This document shows positions 10,573 to 21,528 of a stretch of DNA of 64,000 bases, piece after piece. Made by a program: the position numbers and the translations under genes. Within the stretch, counting starts at the first letter, position 1, and every line of letters begins with the position of its first letter. The stretch comes from Rotaria socialis (Eukaryota > Rotifera > Eurotatoria > Philodinida > Philodinidae), in NCBI GenBank assembly GCA_905331475.1, contig CAJNYU010001987.1, positions 62,001 to 126,000 on the forward strand, read 5' to 3'. The notes beneath the pieces are model-generated. The model did no database searches. It saw only the letters and a program-made list of their open reading frames with translations, and was not told the DNA's origin.

Positions 10573-13500
10573 TCATTCGCAAGCTAATTTTCCATCGAAC
10601 GATGATAATGCGATGCCAAATGCTTGAACAGCACATAGTGGATATTTAAAATCACATGTGAACACATCTAAAGTTATATAGAGTAGTTTGAAATTTGATA
10701 AGTTAATCAACAGAAAACAACATAAGTGACAGATAAATTTGCAGTCGACAAGGACACGGGAAATACTCGGACATTTTAACGGAATTTGAAATGATTAGAA
10801 TTCAAAATAGTTTATTTTAAGTGTTTATTTAATATGTAATTGTCTACGTTGTTTTTCCAGCTATTTTTCTTGGTCATTCCATAAAATTACTAGTTTATAC
10901 GCATAGAGCACGATTGTAATACTGAAAAGCTGTCTCTATAATTGATCAGCGGCTGTTGAAATTTCTCGGGGAATGAAAAAGAAAGACAACAATGATAAAT
11001 TTGTAGTAGGGAAATTTGAAACGCATCCAAACTAAATTCTTCAACTTACATTTGTACAATAAATCGCAGGTTATCTAACAGTATGAAAAATCGATCTCCA
11101 GAACTCACTAATTTTGAAAAATACGATTTTAACAACTTCTATTCTGTGAAGGAGAGTTAGAGAAGGATTTCCTAAAAAAATAACTATTTTAATGCACAGT
11201 AGATCAGTTGCCATCTCTACATATGATTCACCATAATGATTGATGTCATCGTGAAGATAAGTTAATGAATTGAAAGCGTATATAACGAAAAATGAGGCCA
11301 CCTGTAACGGATGCCCTTCCTTTTTGAACTTTATCTAATCAACCTAATTTCTCTATTATTCTCTTCATCATCATAGTTAATCATTAGATTTGAAAAATTC
11401 TTTTCGACATTCCTATATGCCTTATATGATAGTCCTCGTAATTATAATGATTGTAAACTGTCAAATCCTGAGTATTAATGATGATTTGTTGTTGAAATTT
11501 TTCCTTTTTTCACCATGTTGACAGCTCCGAATAGATCAGTCATGAAGCAAACACACAATATGTATCATAATGAATCAATTAAAGAGTCTTAATTTCAATA
11601 AAACAGGATGCCATTTCATTTTTTCTCAAAAACGAGGAAGAGTGCATCTTGGTGTTAGAAAATCCTATTTCTTACAGCTGCTAGCCAAATCTAGTGGATA
11701 ATCATAGATCTCACTATAATTATTTCACATTATACAAACTTGCGTGATAGGATTTCAAGATTGGAAGATATAAACTAGAAAAACAACGTTCATCATTACT
11801 ATTTCATCGGGAAAAATAAGATCCTTCGGAAATGGCATATAGCATCCATAGCATTGAGAAGCCGTCGTAGAAACGTATTTCTTAGTGAGAATGAAGATGC
11901 GAATGTAATTAAATCGTTTTCTAAGTTTTCACTGTCTATTCATGTCATTCTCGAAACCTTATTCAAGAGTTCATAAAAAAAGGTCTCGATTGAAGTACTG
12001 CTTTCGTTGGGTTTAATTCAGTTTGGCTTACTTACAGCTGAGTAATCTCCGCTTTCGCCATCTACAGTCGTGAACAATAAGTTCTTCGCATTTGGACTAT
12101 TTGTCTCTCTCTTTTCCCTTTATTAAAGTCAAGTTTTCATGTATATTCAATCTGTTTTTGACGTCAGGAAGGATTGTCGGTATTATTCATAATAAACACA
12201 ACGTCAGCCAGCGCAAAAACATATCTAAAAATACTCAAATGCTTCATTTTCTAATTAACATATTGCTTCGTTGATTTTTCTCCGTCAAAAAAAAACGTCC
12301 TGACTAAAGAGCTGATGTTGTGTTATAGACCGACGGTTATGATGAAGTAAAAACAAAGAAAAAAGGTCTATTTTTATTTCCTTCCTTTCATATTTACAAG
12401 TGAGCACTTTGAAAAGCTTTTTTTCAATATTACTAGAATCCTTGTTGTAAAAATGGAAGTTTCAAGAAAAAATATTTTTCCAAATGAGGAAACATTTATC
12501 AGGCGTCAAACGTTTAAACGAAAGAAAACACTCAACTGATTAATGTTTAAAATATACGTCGAGTTATCGATGATGCATTAACTCATAAAAATTAAGTTCA
12601 ATGCTCGTTTAGTGTTTTTTGTTTCTCTTCAATAAAACTTACCATCACTAACTCGGCCGAATTGCATGCATACATATTCTTCTAAAGCAATACAAAGGAA
12701 ATTATAATATGCTTTTGAAAAGAAAAAAGATAATTTATGTCAAATACGAGTTGTCAGCAATGTTCAAGTATGCAAACAAAAACGTGAATATTTCGTTACT
12801 CGTAACAAACATGAGTTCTATAAGCTCAAAGAACTTTCATGAACAATATCTCATTATAATATATATGTGACAGGCGAGTTTGGAATAGTTTTTTTCGTAA
12901 TTTTTTCTAGCAGAATTTTTGTTGAGACTGACTTTAGAAATTTTTATATTGATAATTATTCCTCGCATCTTTTTACAATGAGTTTTTATACAATTGAACT
13001 TTTTGTATATTTTTAAACCTATCGGGACATGGGGACATTGAATTTATCTGAGAAATATTTCTTCTCTTTTCCTTTTTTCTATACTCTATTATCACGAGCA
13101 GAAAAAAAAGAAAAATATATTTTTCCGCACATTCCAATCTCAACTGAAATTCTCATGTCAACTATGACATATGTGAACTATTTGTTGATTGGATTTGTTT
13201 AGGATTGAGTGAAGTTAACACGAGAATAAAACTAATCTTCGTAACACAAATATATCGCATTTCATAATTAATTTCCCAACGATAGTCATAGAGCTTGCCT
13301 TACTTACGATCATCATCATGTACGACTTGAAAATTTTTGACTGACGCTTGAGTTACACGTCCATGAAAATTAAGTACATATGATTGAGTTTCTTAAAAGA
13401 ATATGATTATTTAATTGTCAGAAAATGATCTTTTTATTTTTCATCTACCTTCATTCCAAATCGGTGCTTTGTTGTGTAATTCAAGTAGATTATTCATATC

Positions 13501-15436
13501 GTTATGTTTCCATCGTTCAATTAAACTTTCTGAATCCTTGTGTTTTTTTCATGTATAGTAAATAAGGGTTTATTTAGAGATTTTTTATTCTTACATTTTT
13601 CGGTCGAACTTCAACTCGATGATGATCACTACTCATGCCAGGGATAATGATTGTCATTCGACGTGGACCTTTAAATCCTAATATATTCGTTTCCTATGTT
13701 ACCCGTGGAAAAATAGATAAATCAGAACTTTAAATTTATTTAAATATTATACATAAGCAACAGCAGCCAATTCTCGTCTTTGCTGTTCGATAGACCTGAG
13801 AAAACAAAAGAAATTATTCGTTCAATTCAACTTCTAGAAACTTACACATTCTTCTTTGGATTTGAACCTTGATCAAATACAGTGAAATATGTACCTAACA
13901 TATTTGCTCTAAACATGTAGTTTTGTTTAATTGTTTACCAATAAATTAGAACAAAAAAGAGGTTCTACCGTAATTTTCCAATAAACTTTTCTCCATCACG
14001 AGATAAATCTGTTGGATCAGTTGATATCAAATAATTGGATGTCGTACTACGTCGACGTTTACGTCCGGCAAGAATAAAAAACTAGATAAAAGTTATTCAA
14101 AGTGAAACATTTTCTTTCATTGAAATGATGTCGTTACCTTTTTACCATCACCAGGTCTTTCAACATGCATATAATAGATTGGAAAAAGGCCTTTTTCCAT
14201 TCCGCGCTTATCACGCGTAATACGACATTGAACGTCACCAAGACCATTTGGTGCTGGCGTATAAACAAATTTATCTAAATCTTCTGTAATCATTTCAAAT
14301 AATGTACGCAACACAAGTGACAATGATGGATCGCTTGCATCATCATTATCATTTGAATGATCATTTGTTACCGCTGTTGTTTCATTTGAACGATCATTTG
14401 TTACCGCTGTTGTTTCATTAGAATGATTTGCCTTGGGTGTCCACGGTCTAACAACTGTGATTTCCGTGTCATCATCAGAATCTGAATGGCAATGATTAAA
14501 AAGAAGGTTTAGATGTAGTTTCTTGGCTCGTTTGTGACATAACATTATCATTACTATTATTGTGCAAGGATACAGGTGAAGCAAAACTTCATTCAGGATG
14601 TGTACCGCAAGTGCTGCGGCGATAAACTCATTTATTAATGCATTGGTGCTCATCGTGAGGTTTCTTTTTATGCAAGGATGCTTTTCAGCAAAAAATTGTC
14701 GATACAAACAGAAGCAAAAAAAGCTTGGGAGACGTTCTTTTTTTCATATTGCTTTGCCGCATACATCCAAAAACATAGAAAGCAACACAGAAAAGACGAG
14801 TGCATTTCCCTGTGGAACATACCATTTTTTTCACCATCATCATGACTATGTGTAATTGTAGCATCAGATAACACTTGTACGGGCCCTCTTGCAGCCTTTA
14901 CTGTTCTCGTGTGAATAGATGAACTTGTCGATGGGCGAAGTCCATTCAAATTATCTTTCTATTGTAGACAAAAAGAAACATGTTGTTTACCTAAGACTCA
15001 AATACGGATAATGTTAATACATCTTGATGTTTTCGACGAATCGGATAAAACGGTTGACTTGATATAGACGTTGGACGATTAAAATCGTTCGATGCTACCG
15101 ATCCTTCACCATCAGAATGAAATGAAGTATTCACAAAGCCTAAGATAGTTGAAAAATACAATTGGATTCAAAGAAAAAAAATTACGATGAAATAGACTTT
15201 CTATGTCTTTTACTTACCACCAACATCATCCGGGGTAGATGAGTCTGTTTGACGAGGCGTACGTTTCGTGCGTATATCTGTTTCACGTTTGGTTAATTCT
15301 GCCTAAAGTAAAAACAAAAACCAAAGACGATGAAGAGATCAATCATCGTCTAGAAAACCCTATAAATACTTTCTGATTTATTCTGTTCCGATCAAATTTT
15401 CTAGATGTTGATGCTTTATGATCATCCTCTTCTAAA
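10573..15436 (-). CDS. TUB: Tubby-like protein (TUB/TULP)
   Basis: Multi-exon gene. The tubby domain is complete once spliced: exons 14138-14483 ([18 protein letters not shown]), 13969-14081 ([29 protein letters not shown]), 13846-13908, 13753-13795 (ELAAVAY), 13595-13693 ([13 protein letters not shown]), 13449-13536, 13308-13391 ([16 protein letters not shown]), 12643-12681 (YVCMQFGRV) and 10573-10667 ([20 protein letters not shown], then ACE and stop). All junctions have GT/AG and agree in phase. Upstream coding exons are likely at 14823-14958, ~15025-15140, ~15217-15295 and ~15373-15436. The initiating exon was not found. Tubby domains bind PI(4,5)P2 through basic residues, and the family delivers receptors to cilia via IFT-A. 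The last intron is about 2 kb, very long for this locus. Confidence 0.92.
10668..12642 (-). other. Long last intron of the tubby gene
   Basis: About 1,975 bases between the exon encoding YVCMQFGRV and the terminal exon. Neighbouring introns are mostly 50-90 bases, apart from one of about 630 bases just upstream (12682-13307). I see no coding exon of the family inside it; the short open frames within are unremarkable. Confidence 0.7.
14340..14411 (-). repeat. 33-bp in-frame tandem duplication in the tubby linker
   Basis: Two adjacent 33-base units encode [11 protein letters not shown] and [11 protein letters not shown], followed by a degenerate SNDND. They lie in the acidic, Ser/Thr/Asn-rich linker just before the tubby domain. 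The copies differ by very few bases, so the duplication is recent or homogenised, and it keeps the frame. Confidence 0.85.
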
Positions 15437-16436
15437 ATTCTGTAACAACAAAAGAGCAGCTAATTTTATTTTAGTTAAACATCTATCCGCTCACACTCCG
15501 GGAACATGTTCACCGTATAACATTGTACTCTTATGGCCGTTTGTCTTATCCGTGCATAGATCTAAAACTAGAGCAACGTTCGAGAGAATATAATCATTGA
15601 AAATTCTATTAACTATAAAGTTAGTTGTAGTTATAAAGAGAAAAAACAGGTTTCTATTCCACTACTTTTTATTGATGCCTTTTCTCTTTGCATTCCTTTG
15701 TTAATGTCAGCAAGTCGAGAAAAAGAAATAGGAATAGTAGATATGAAAACACAACAGAGAATTCATGCTAGAACACCCCGAATGGTGGGAGAGATAAGAG
15801 AATGGGAGTTTTGGATGTAACTCGATATGAAATCTATGATAGCTGCATTTGTTGTATTCAAACGTCTGATTAAATAATAATAAAATATTTTATTATGATT
15901 CACATTAGAAAAAAATATTGCAGATCAAGTAGCTGTCAACTCTGTATTAATAGATATTTATATCATTTTTTTCGTTTCATGTTCTCTTTTAGAACACTGA
16001 TTACTAAACGAGCTATTAACTTGAAGTATTTTCTCTTTCTTCTCATTCTTTTTTCTTCCTTCTTCTTCTTCTTTCATCAAACTCCGTTAAATGATGAAGT
16101 ATAGAGAATAGAAAAAAAGGAACAACGTTCAACAAGTTGGAAACAAGAAAAGAAATACTTTACGAGTCATAATGGCATGAATGACTCATCGTAAAAGCCA
16201 CCATGCTTCAGTTGGTTGCTGAGCAACAAGCCTCCGCTACATATTTTTAAAACTTACTTCCACAGATAAAAATTCTTTCGTTTAATTAAAAACAACTCTG
16301 ATTATTTTAACATTTAACTTGTTCCGACCAATCCGATGTCACTAGTGACATTATATTAGACAAAGACAAAAGAAAGTGTCAAAAGAAATAAATAAAATAG
16401 TAGGACATTCCGTTACACATTGGACGAATATTTAGC
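15437..16436. other. Region between tubby 5' exons and the DHHC gene
   Basis: Should contain the missing first exon(s) of tubby (minus) and the shared upstream region of the divergent DHHC gene (plus). An ATG followed by a possible donor is present on the minus strand near 16165-16175, but the phase does not fit the exon at 15436, so I do not call it. Confidence 0.4.
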
Positions 16437-17721
16437 ATGTCATCAACAAAACTCATTCCATCGAATGTTCATGATAATCAAAGTGGCGACGAACTTCAAG
16501 TTGGTTTATCAGCAGTTAAAGTGCATCGTTATACATGTGATAGCAATACAGATTGGCCAACATCATCATCAACAACAACAACAACAACAGGAGACGAAAC
16601 AGGTGTTATTATTAAAGATGTTGTACCACGTTCAATGTATTATGATCAATATAGTAATAATGACGATGATGATTGTTTATGTTCATGTGCATGCTGCCGT
16701 TGTGAATGTTGTCCAACTGTATCCGATTGGTGTGTGAGAGATCCATATGGTTTATCGTGTGGTTTTACAACGTGGTTTTTATTTATTTTTGCTCAATTAG
16801 TTGTTGTATTTGTTATCTTAATACCTAAAAGCCATTCAACAATATTCAATTTAATTAATTTAGTTATATTTCATGTATTAGAATTTCTTGCTGTTTCGTC
16901 ACATTATAAAACAATGTTTTCAAATCCAGTATGAAAATTGTTCTTTTTTTCTCTCGTTTACTTTGTTTAGGGATTATTTCGATTTAGTTCAATATTTGCT
17001 TGAGTATGAAAATTTAAAATAGTGCTTTGAATGACAATATTATAGAAAAATACAAAATGATATTTCTCGAAGCTCTCTACGACGGTTTTTGACTTAGTTC
17101 ATTCAATATTACGAAAAGTTATAAGATAGCCTTTAGTCTAATTTGTCCACAGGCAATAGTAAAGAAAAAATCTACTTCTAAACGTTTTTTGCTTTGTAAT
17201 ATCGACCTATTTCAATGAAAAAATGTCACATACAGCTCAGAGAGATCTTCGTTTTGTAAAGAAATTGTTTAATACAAAAAAGTTCCAAGTAATGGTACAC
17301 TAGTTTCTCTGTTAGTATTTGCTGGAAGCAATTTTTTTCTACCGAAATTAAACCTTCATGATCATTATTTTAAATAATTCGATTCACTAATAAGACTTGC
17401 ATTAATAATATATATTTATTTATTTATTTATTTATTTATTTAGGGTACTATTCCATTGAATGATGCAACACCAGAAAACATTTTCAAATATGCAAATGGT
17501 ACTGTTGTGTATCGATGCGCTAAGTGTCAGAGTATAAAACCACCGCGAGCCCATCACTGTAGGTACTAACATCCGATTATTTATTTTTTTGTTTTGGTTT
17601 ATTCTTACGTTTGAATTTAAATAGTGTGTGTAAACGATGCATAAAACGAATGGATCATCATTGTGTTTTTGTTAATAATTGTGTTGGACAAAACAATCAA
17701 AAATACTTTATTTTATTTACA
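16437..17721 (+). CDS. DHHC palmitoyltransferase, ZDHHC3/7-like, partial
   Basis: Exons 16437-16928, 17444-17562 and 17625-17721 join in phase. The order matches ZDHHC3/7: [12 protein letters not shown] before the first membrane pair (about residues 105-165), then [47 protein letters not shown]. This is the zinc-binding Cys-rich domain with a DHHC nucleophile, which transfers palmitate from acyl-CoA to protein cysteines at the Golgi. Two oddities appear: the usual Pro-Trp after DHHC is Val-Phe, and membrane segments 3-4 plus the C-terminal tail are not found before the gap at 18279. A donor (GTAAGA) follows 17721. The next possible exon after 17850 reads only about a dozen unconvincing residues to a stop, so the gene is either truncated or continues past the gap. 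Confidence 0.82.
17415..17443 (+). repeat. (TTTA)n microsatellite at a splice acceptor
   Basis: About seven TTTA units end in the TTTAG acceptor of the second DHHC exon, so the repeat acts as the polypyrimidine-like tract of that intron. Confidence 0.85.
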
Positions 17722-18278
17722 GTAAGATTAAAATTCTCGAAAAAAATAATTAAAATGTTTATGAAGTACCTTGAAAGAAAGGATATTGTTATTAATGATG
17801 TTTTTCTCTAAACAAATAATTCATCTATATTCATGTTTTAATCCAGAGTATATTTTTCACTGCAGCATTCAAGACACCCAAAGATTGAACACAGCTGTTA
17901 GAGTATAAAGACAAAGTAGAAGAGTCATTCCACCAGAAATCACCAGATCCATCCGGCGAAACCGACCAAATTTTTTGAAACTTTCAGGATTTGTGGAGAA
18001 TTTTTCGTTGATCATTTTAATAATAAACTTTTCCAAAATAAACTCTTTTTTCGCGAAGATAGAGGTCAAATACAAAAAGTGCACTTTTTAAAAAGCATTT
18101 TAAAAAACTTGCATTTTTTTCGAAATAGCAATGAAAGTGCCCTTTCTTTACTTGACATCTTCAGATCCCTCGTGAAAAACTGCATCAGAATTCATAGGAA
18201 TTAGAAAACGTTTGAGAAATTTTATACGATCCGCTAAGGCTAAGATAATTCACCAGAAAAAGATATTGCTTAAAGAAG

Positions 18279-18378
18279 NNNNNNNNNNNNNNNNNNNNNN
18301 NNNNNNNNNNNNNNNNNNNNNNNNNNNNNNNNNNNNNNNNNNNNNNNNNNNNNNNNNNNNNNNNNNNNNNNNNNNNNN
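18279..18378. other. Assembly gap (100 N)
   Basis: Run of N. The true size is unknown. The 3' end of the DHHC gene and the 5' end of the TPR gene may be lost in it. Confidence 0.99.
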
Positions 18379-18379
18379 C

Positions 18380-18444
18380 GGGTGTGGGTGTTGTTGCGGA
18401 CGTGTTCGAGGGATAGGGACAGACCCACACCCACACTCACACCC
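18380..18444 (+). repeat. Hairpin element, GGGTGTGGGTGT arms (copy A)
   Basis: Left arm GGGTGTGGGTGT at 18380-18391 pairs with ACACTCACACCC at 18433-18444 with one mismatch. The interior is about 40 bases. It directly precedes the TPR coding sequence and abuts the assembly gap. Confidence 0.8.
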
Positions 18445-18446
18445 TC

Positions 18447-19783
18447 AAGAAACTATTATGATCAAGCATACAAACACATAACGGATGCACGACCACCACG
18501 CACTAAATATTCGACTGCAGTGCTTAACAACATAGTTGTTCTCTTACATGATCAAAGAAAATATAAGGAAGCTGAAGAATTTCATAGAAAAACACTCAAA
18601 ATACGAGAAGAATTTCTACCTCCAGGTCATATCGATATCACATGCAGCCTGAACAATATAGGAAATATTCTGCACGAACAGGGAAAATTCGACGCTGCGT
18701 TAGAATATCATAGAAGAGCCTTGCAGATGCATGAAGATTTACGAATTTCAGAGCATCTTGATTGTGCAGTAGGTCTTAATAACATTAGCAACATCCTCAC
18801 TAATCAAGGAAATTACAAAGAGGCATACGATTCTCATCAACAAGCACTCAGAATGCGCCAGAAAATTTTATCCTCTGAACATCCAGACATTGCGTGTAGT
18901 TATAATAACATCGGAGATGTTTTGCATAAACAAGGCAAATATAAAGAAGCCCATGAACACCACTTTCAGGCGCTTGAAATTCGAGAAAAATCTCTACCGG
19001 CAGATCATCCAAGAATCGCTAATAGTCTCAATAACATTGGCAGTGTTTTTGAAAGCCAAAAGAACTACACACGAGCTATTGATTATTATCAACGAGCGTT
19101 AGATATACGAGAAAAAGTCTTGCCGCCCATACACCCTGACATAGCACACAGCTTTAATAACATTGGTAACATTCTGAATAAACAAGGAAACTATGTAGAA
19201 GCTCTCGAGTACTATACAAAGGCACTTGAAACACAACAGAAATGTCTACCATCGAATCATCCTGATATTGCCGCCTGTTACAATAACATTGGTATTATAT
19301 TAAAACATCAAGGAAATGAGAAAGCAATATTTACCTGAAAATCATATTGATATTGCTGATAGTCTTAATAGCATTGGCCTCATTCGACAGAAGCAAGAAA
19401 ACTATGCTGAAGCTCTTGAACTTTTTCAGCAGTCACTTAAATTAAAAGAAATATATCTACCACAAGATCATCCTAGCATGGCTATAAATTATCATAATAT
19501 AGCGAATATCTTACGCCTGCAAGAAAACTATACTAATTGTCTTGATTATTATGTACGAGCACATAAAATACGAGAATGTTACTTACCACCAAACGATACT
19601 GATATCGCTGATAGTCTCTACAATATTGGATTTACTTATGACCAGCTTAATCAACCGACACGTGCACTTGAACATTTGAAAAAAGCGGCTGACATCTATA
19701 AAGGCTTGCCAACCGAAATCTCAGCGTTTAATAAAATTCAATGTCATATTCAAAGGCTTCTGCCTGAAAAAAGTTCTACATGA
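18447..19783 (+). pseudogene. Kinesin-light-chain-like TPR repeat protein, frameshifted and 5'-incomplete
   Basis: Tandem 42-residue TPR units with the signature NNIGxxxxxQGxYxEALEYYxxALxxxxxxLPxxHPDIAxSY run from about 18,500. The first frame ends at a TGA at about 19,336. The repeats resume in another frame at 19,316 (RKQYLPENHIDIADSLNSIG) and end naturally at 19,783. Comparison with neighbouring units shows that about 13 residues of helix A/B are missing between KHQGN and RKQYL, so an out-of-frame deletion of roughly 38-40 bases is the simplest cause; an assembly error is possible. No N-terminal domain is visible because the gap and hairpin lie just upstream. Such TPR proteins are abundant in bdelloids, often as C-terminal parts of larger proteins. 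Function here is unknown; TPRs bind protein partners. Confidence 0.82.
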
Positions 19784-21079
19784 TTGTATAAATGACAGCA
19801 GTCATTTAAACTCGAACAAAAACTTTAATTTTTCGATCATCATTCTGTTTCAAAATAATAGTACATGAGATTTAAATTCAATTTCTAATAAACGGGAGAA
19901 TGTAGAAGTTTTACAATCAAAATGTTTTATTCTATCATAATAAGGAAATTTTCGATATTATACGATCATTTTTAATCTTGAGGGTGTGGGTGTTCTCTAA
20001 ATCCCAACCGACACTCACACCCTGTGTCATTTGCATTTGAACATCAATATGCTCTATATTGAAAGGATTCATAATCGAATAAAGCATAAGATTTTAGCTG
20101 TTAGACACCATATGTTATAATCGAGACTCCGTTATATACAAGGAAAAAAATAGTGCATACTTTCTTAAGGCGAATCAGATGAATTCAATGAGTTTCATAA
20201 TCTCAATAATGGCATGTTTTGTAAAATTGATTTATTTTATGTATATCTTACTTTTACTTTCTTTGCAACTAAATAGTTCAAAGTTTCTTAGGTAACAATC
20301 ATGAAAGCCTCTTTCGAACGCAAGTGATCAACCTTTTTTCATTGGAAAATACCTACGACTACGAGTACATCGGTCATACATCATTTTCAATAAAACAATC
20401 CTTTCCTAATTTATAAATAGAATTTAATGGTCACCAAAACACAATCAAATTCATCATCTTAGCTTTATAACTAAGAAAAGCAACAGTGGACTGATATTCA
20501 ACTATTGTGTTCATCTTAGATTATATTTTTACATAAATATTACACAGCATTTTAACAGGTGATTTATCAATATCGAAACAACTGAGAAGACATTTTTCAA
20601 ATCAACAAAAATATGTTTTTTTAGATAACTTTCTCGCTTTAAATGTAACTCAAACTCACTTCTCATCCCAATTTGGATTCGTTATTAATCATTTCTCTAA
20701 TATAATACGCATGAAACAATGATTAAAATAAACCAATCACTACTTTCAGTCATCATATGTTCTATATGGATGATAACAATATGCACTCAACATATGATTG
20801 ATATGCTTTTCTTACTCCCCTAGTGCATTGGTGTTTTTTTTCCGCATGACCTCTAATGACATAATTTTCAACATATACATATATGTATGATCTATTCCAA
20901 GAGTAAACATGAAATATTGAATCATTTATTCAGTTTGTTTTACAGAAAAACAACACAAAAAAACACAAGGATGATTGATAAATTTCAATGATCTTCAGCA
21001 CACACACAGACGCACAAAAAAGAACATAATTGATTAATTTACTATTCTTCGATTTTGACCACGATTTTTCTATTGATGT
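19784..21079. other. Intergenic between TPR gene and insulin-like peptide
   Basis: Apart from the hairpin at 19981-20023, I see no gene. AT-rich. Confidence 0.5.
19981..20023 (+). repeat. Hairpin element, AGGGTGTGGGTGT arms (copy B)
   Basis: AGGGTGTGGGTGT at 19981-19993 and ACACTCACACCCT at 20011-20023 form a 13-bp stem with one mismatch around a 17-base loop. With copy A it brackets the TPR gene. Confidence 0.85.
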
Positions 21080-21528
21080 TTAACAATATTTTAATAATTT
21101 CTTCAGCGTACAAACTTGAAGACAACAATCATAAATCAATGTATCATTAAATTCTAAAAGAAATCCAGAAAAAACCTTCATGTTTTTTTCGCAAAATGTG
21201 CTATTAACTTACGCGTATTGTCAATAATCGAAGTTGCATATGAATAAAGATTATCTTGCGTTTTTCTTGGTCTTTTCGTAGGTGATGATAATGTAGTTGT
21301 TATTCTATTTCGAACTAATATTTGTTCAGCTCTAGTACATACCGTATCCAGCAAATGAATCAAAGCTAGACCACACATTTTAATACTAGTTGGCTGGCGT
21401 ATTTCTAACACTTTGAGTCGGCGATTATTTGTATTCTTTGCATTTATAAGTGATGTCATAAAAATAAGGATAATAGCAAATTTAAAAATTGATGATCGAA
21501 ACATGTTGTTAATGAATGAAAGGAACAA
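21080..21528 (-). CDS. Insulin-like peptide precursor (two exons)
   Basis: Exon 1 (21213-21528) encodes a hydrophobic signal sequence (FKFAIILIFMTSLINA) and a B-chain-like segment CGLALIHLLDTVC, which has the insulin B spacing C-x11-C with the Gly after the first Cys. A connecting region contains basic sites (TKRPRK). A GTAAGTT donor follows. Exon 2 (21080-21153) begins after CTTTTAG and reads YDCCLQVCTLKKLLKYC then stop: the A-chain signature CC-x3-C-x8-C, placed at the very C-terminus as in insulins. The intron is 59 bases and the phase agrees (ACG C|AA). The precursor is 129 aa, or 121 aa from the second Met, which gives a better signal peptide. All six canonical cysteines are present. Insulin-family peptides are secreted hormones acting on receptor tyrosine kinases; which subfamily is unknown. 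Confidence 0.87.

Noticed and set aside
11071..11301. 76-aa minus-strand frame inside the tubby gene
   Set aside because: Does not match any tubby segment, and the neighbouring exons join in phase without it.
18185..18481. Open frames running through the N gap
   Set aside because: They exist only because N is translated as X; nothing supports them.
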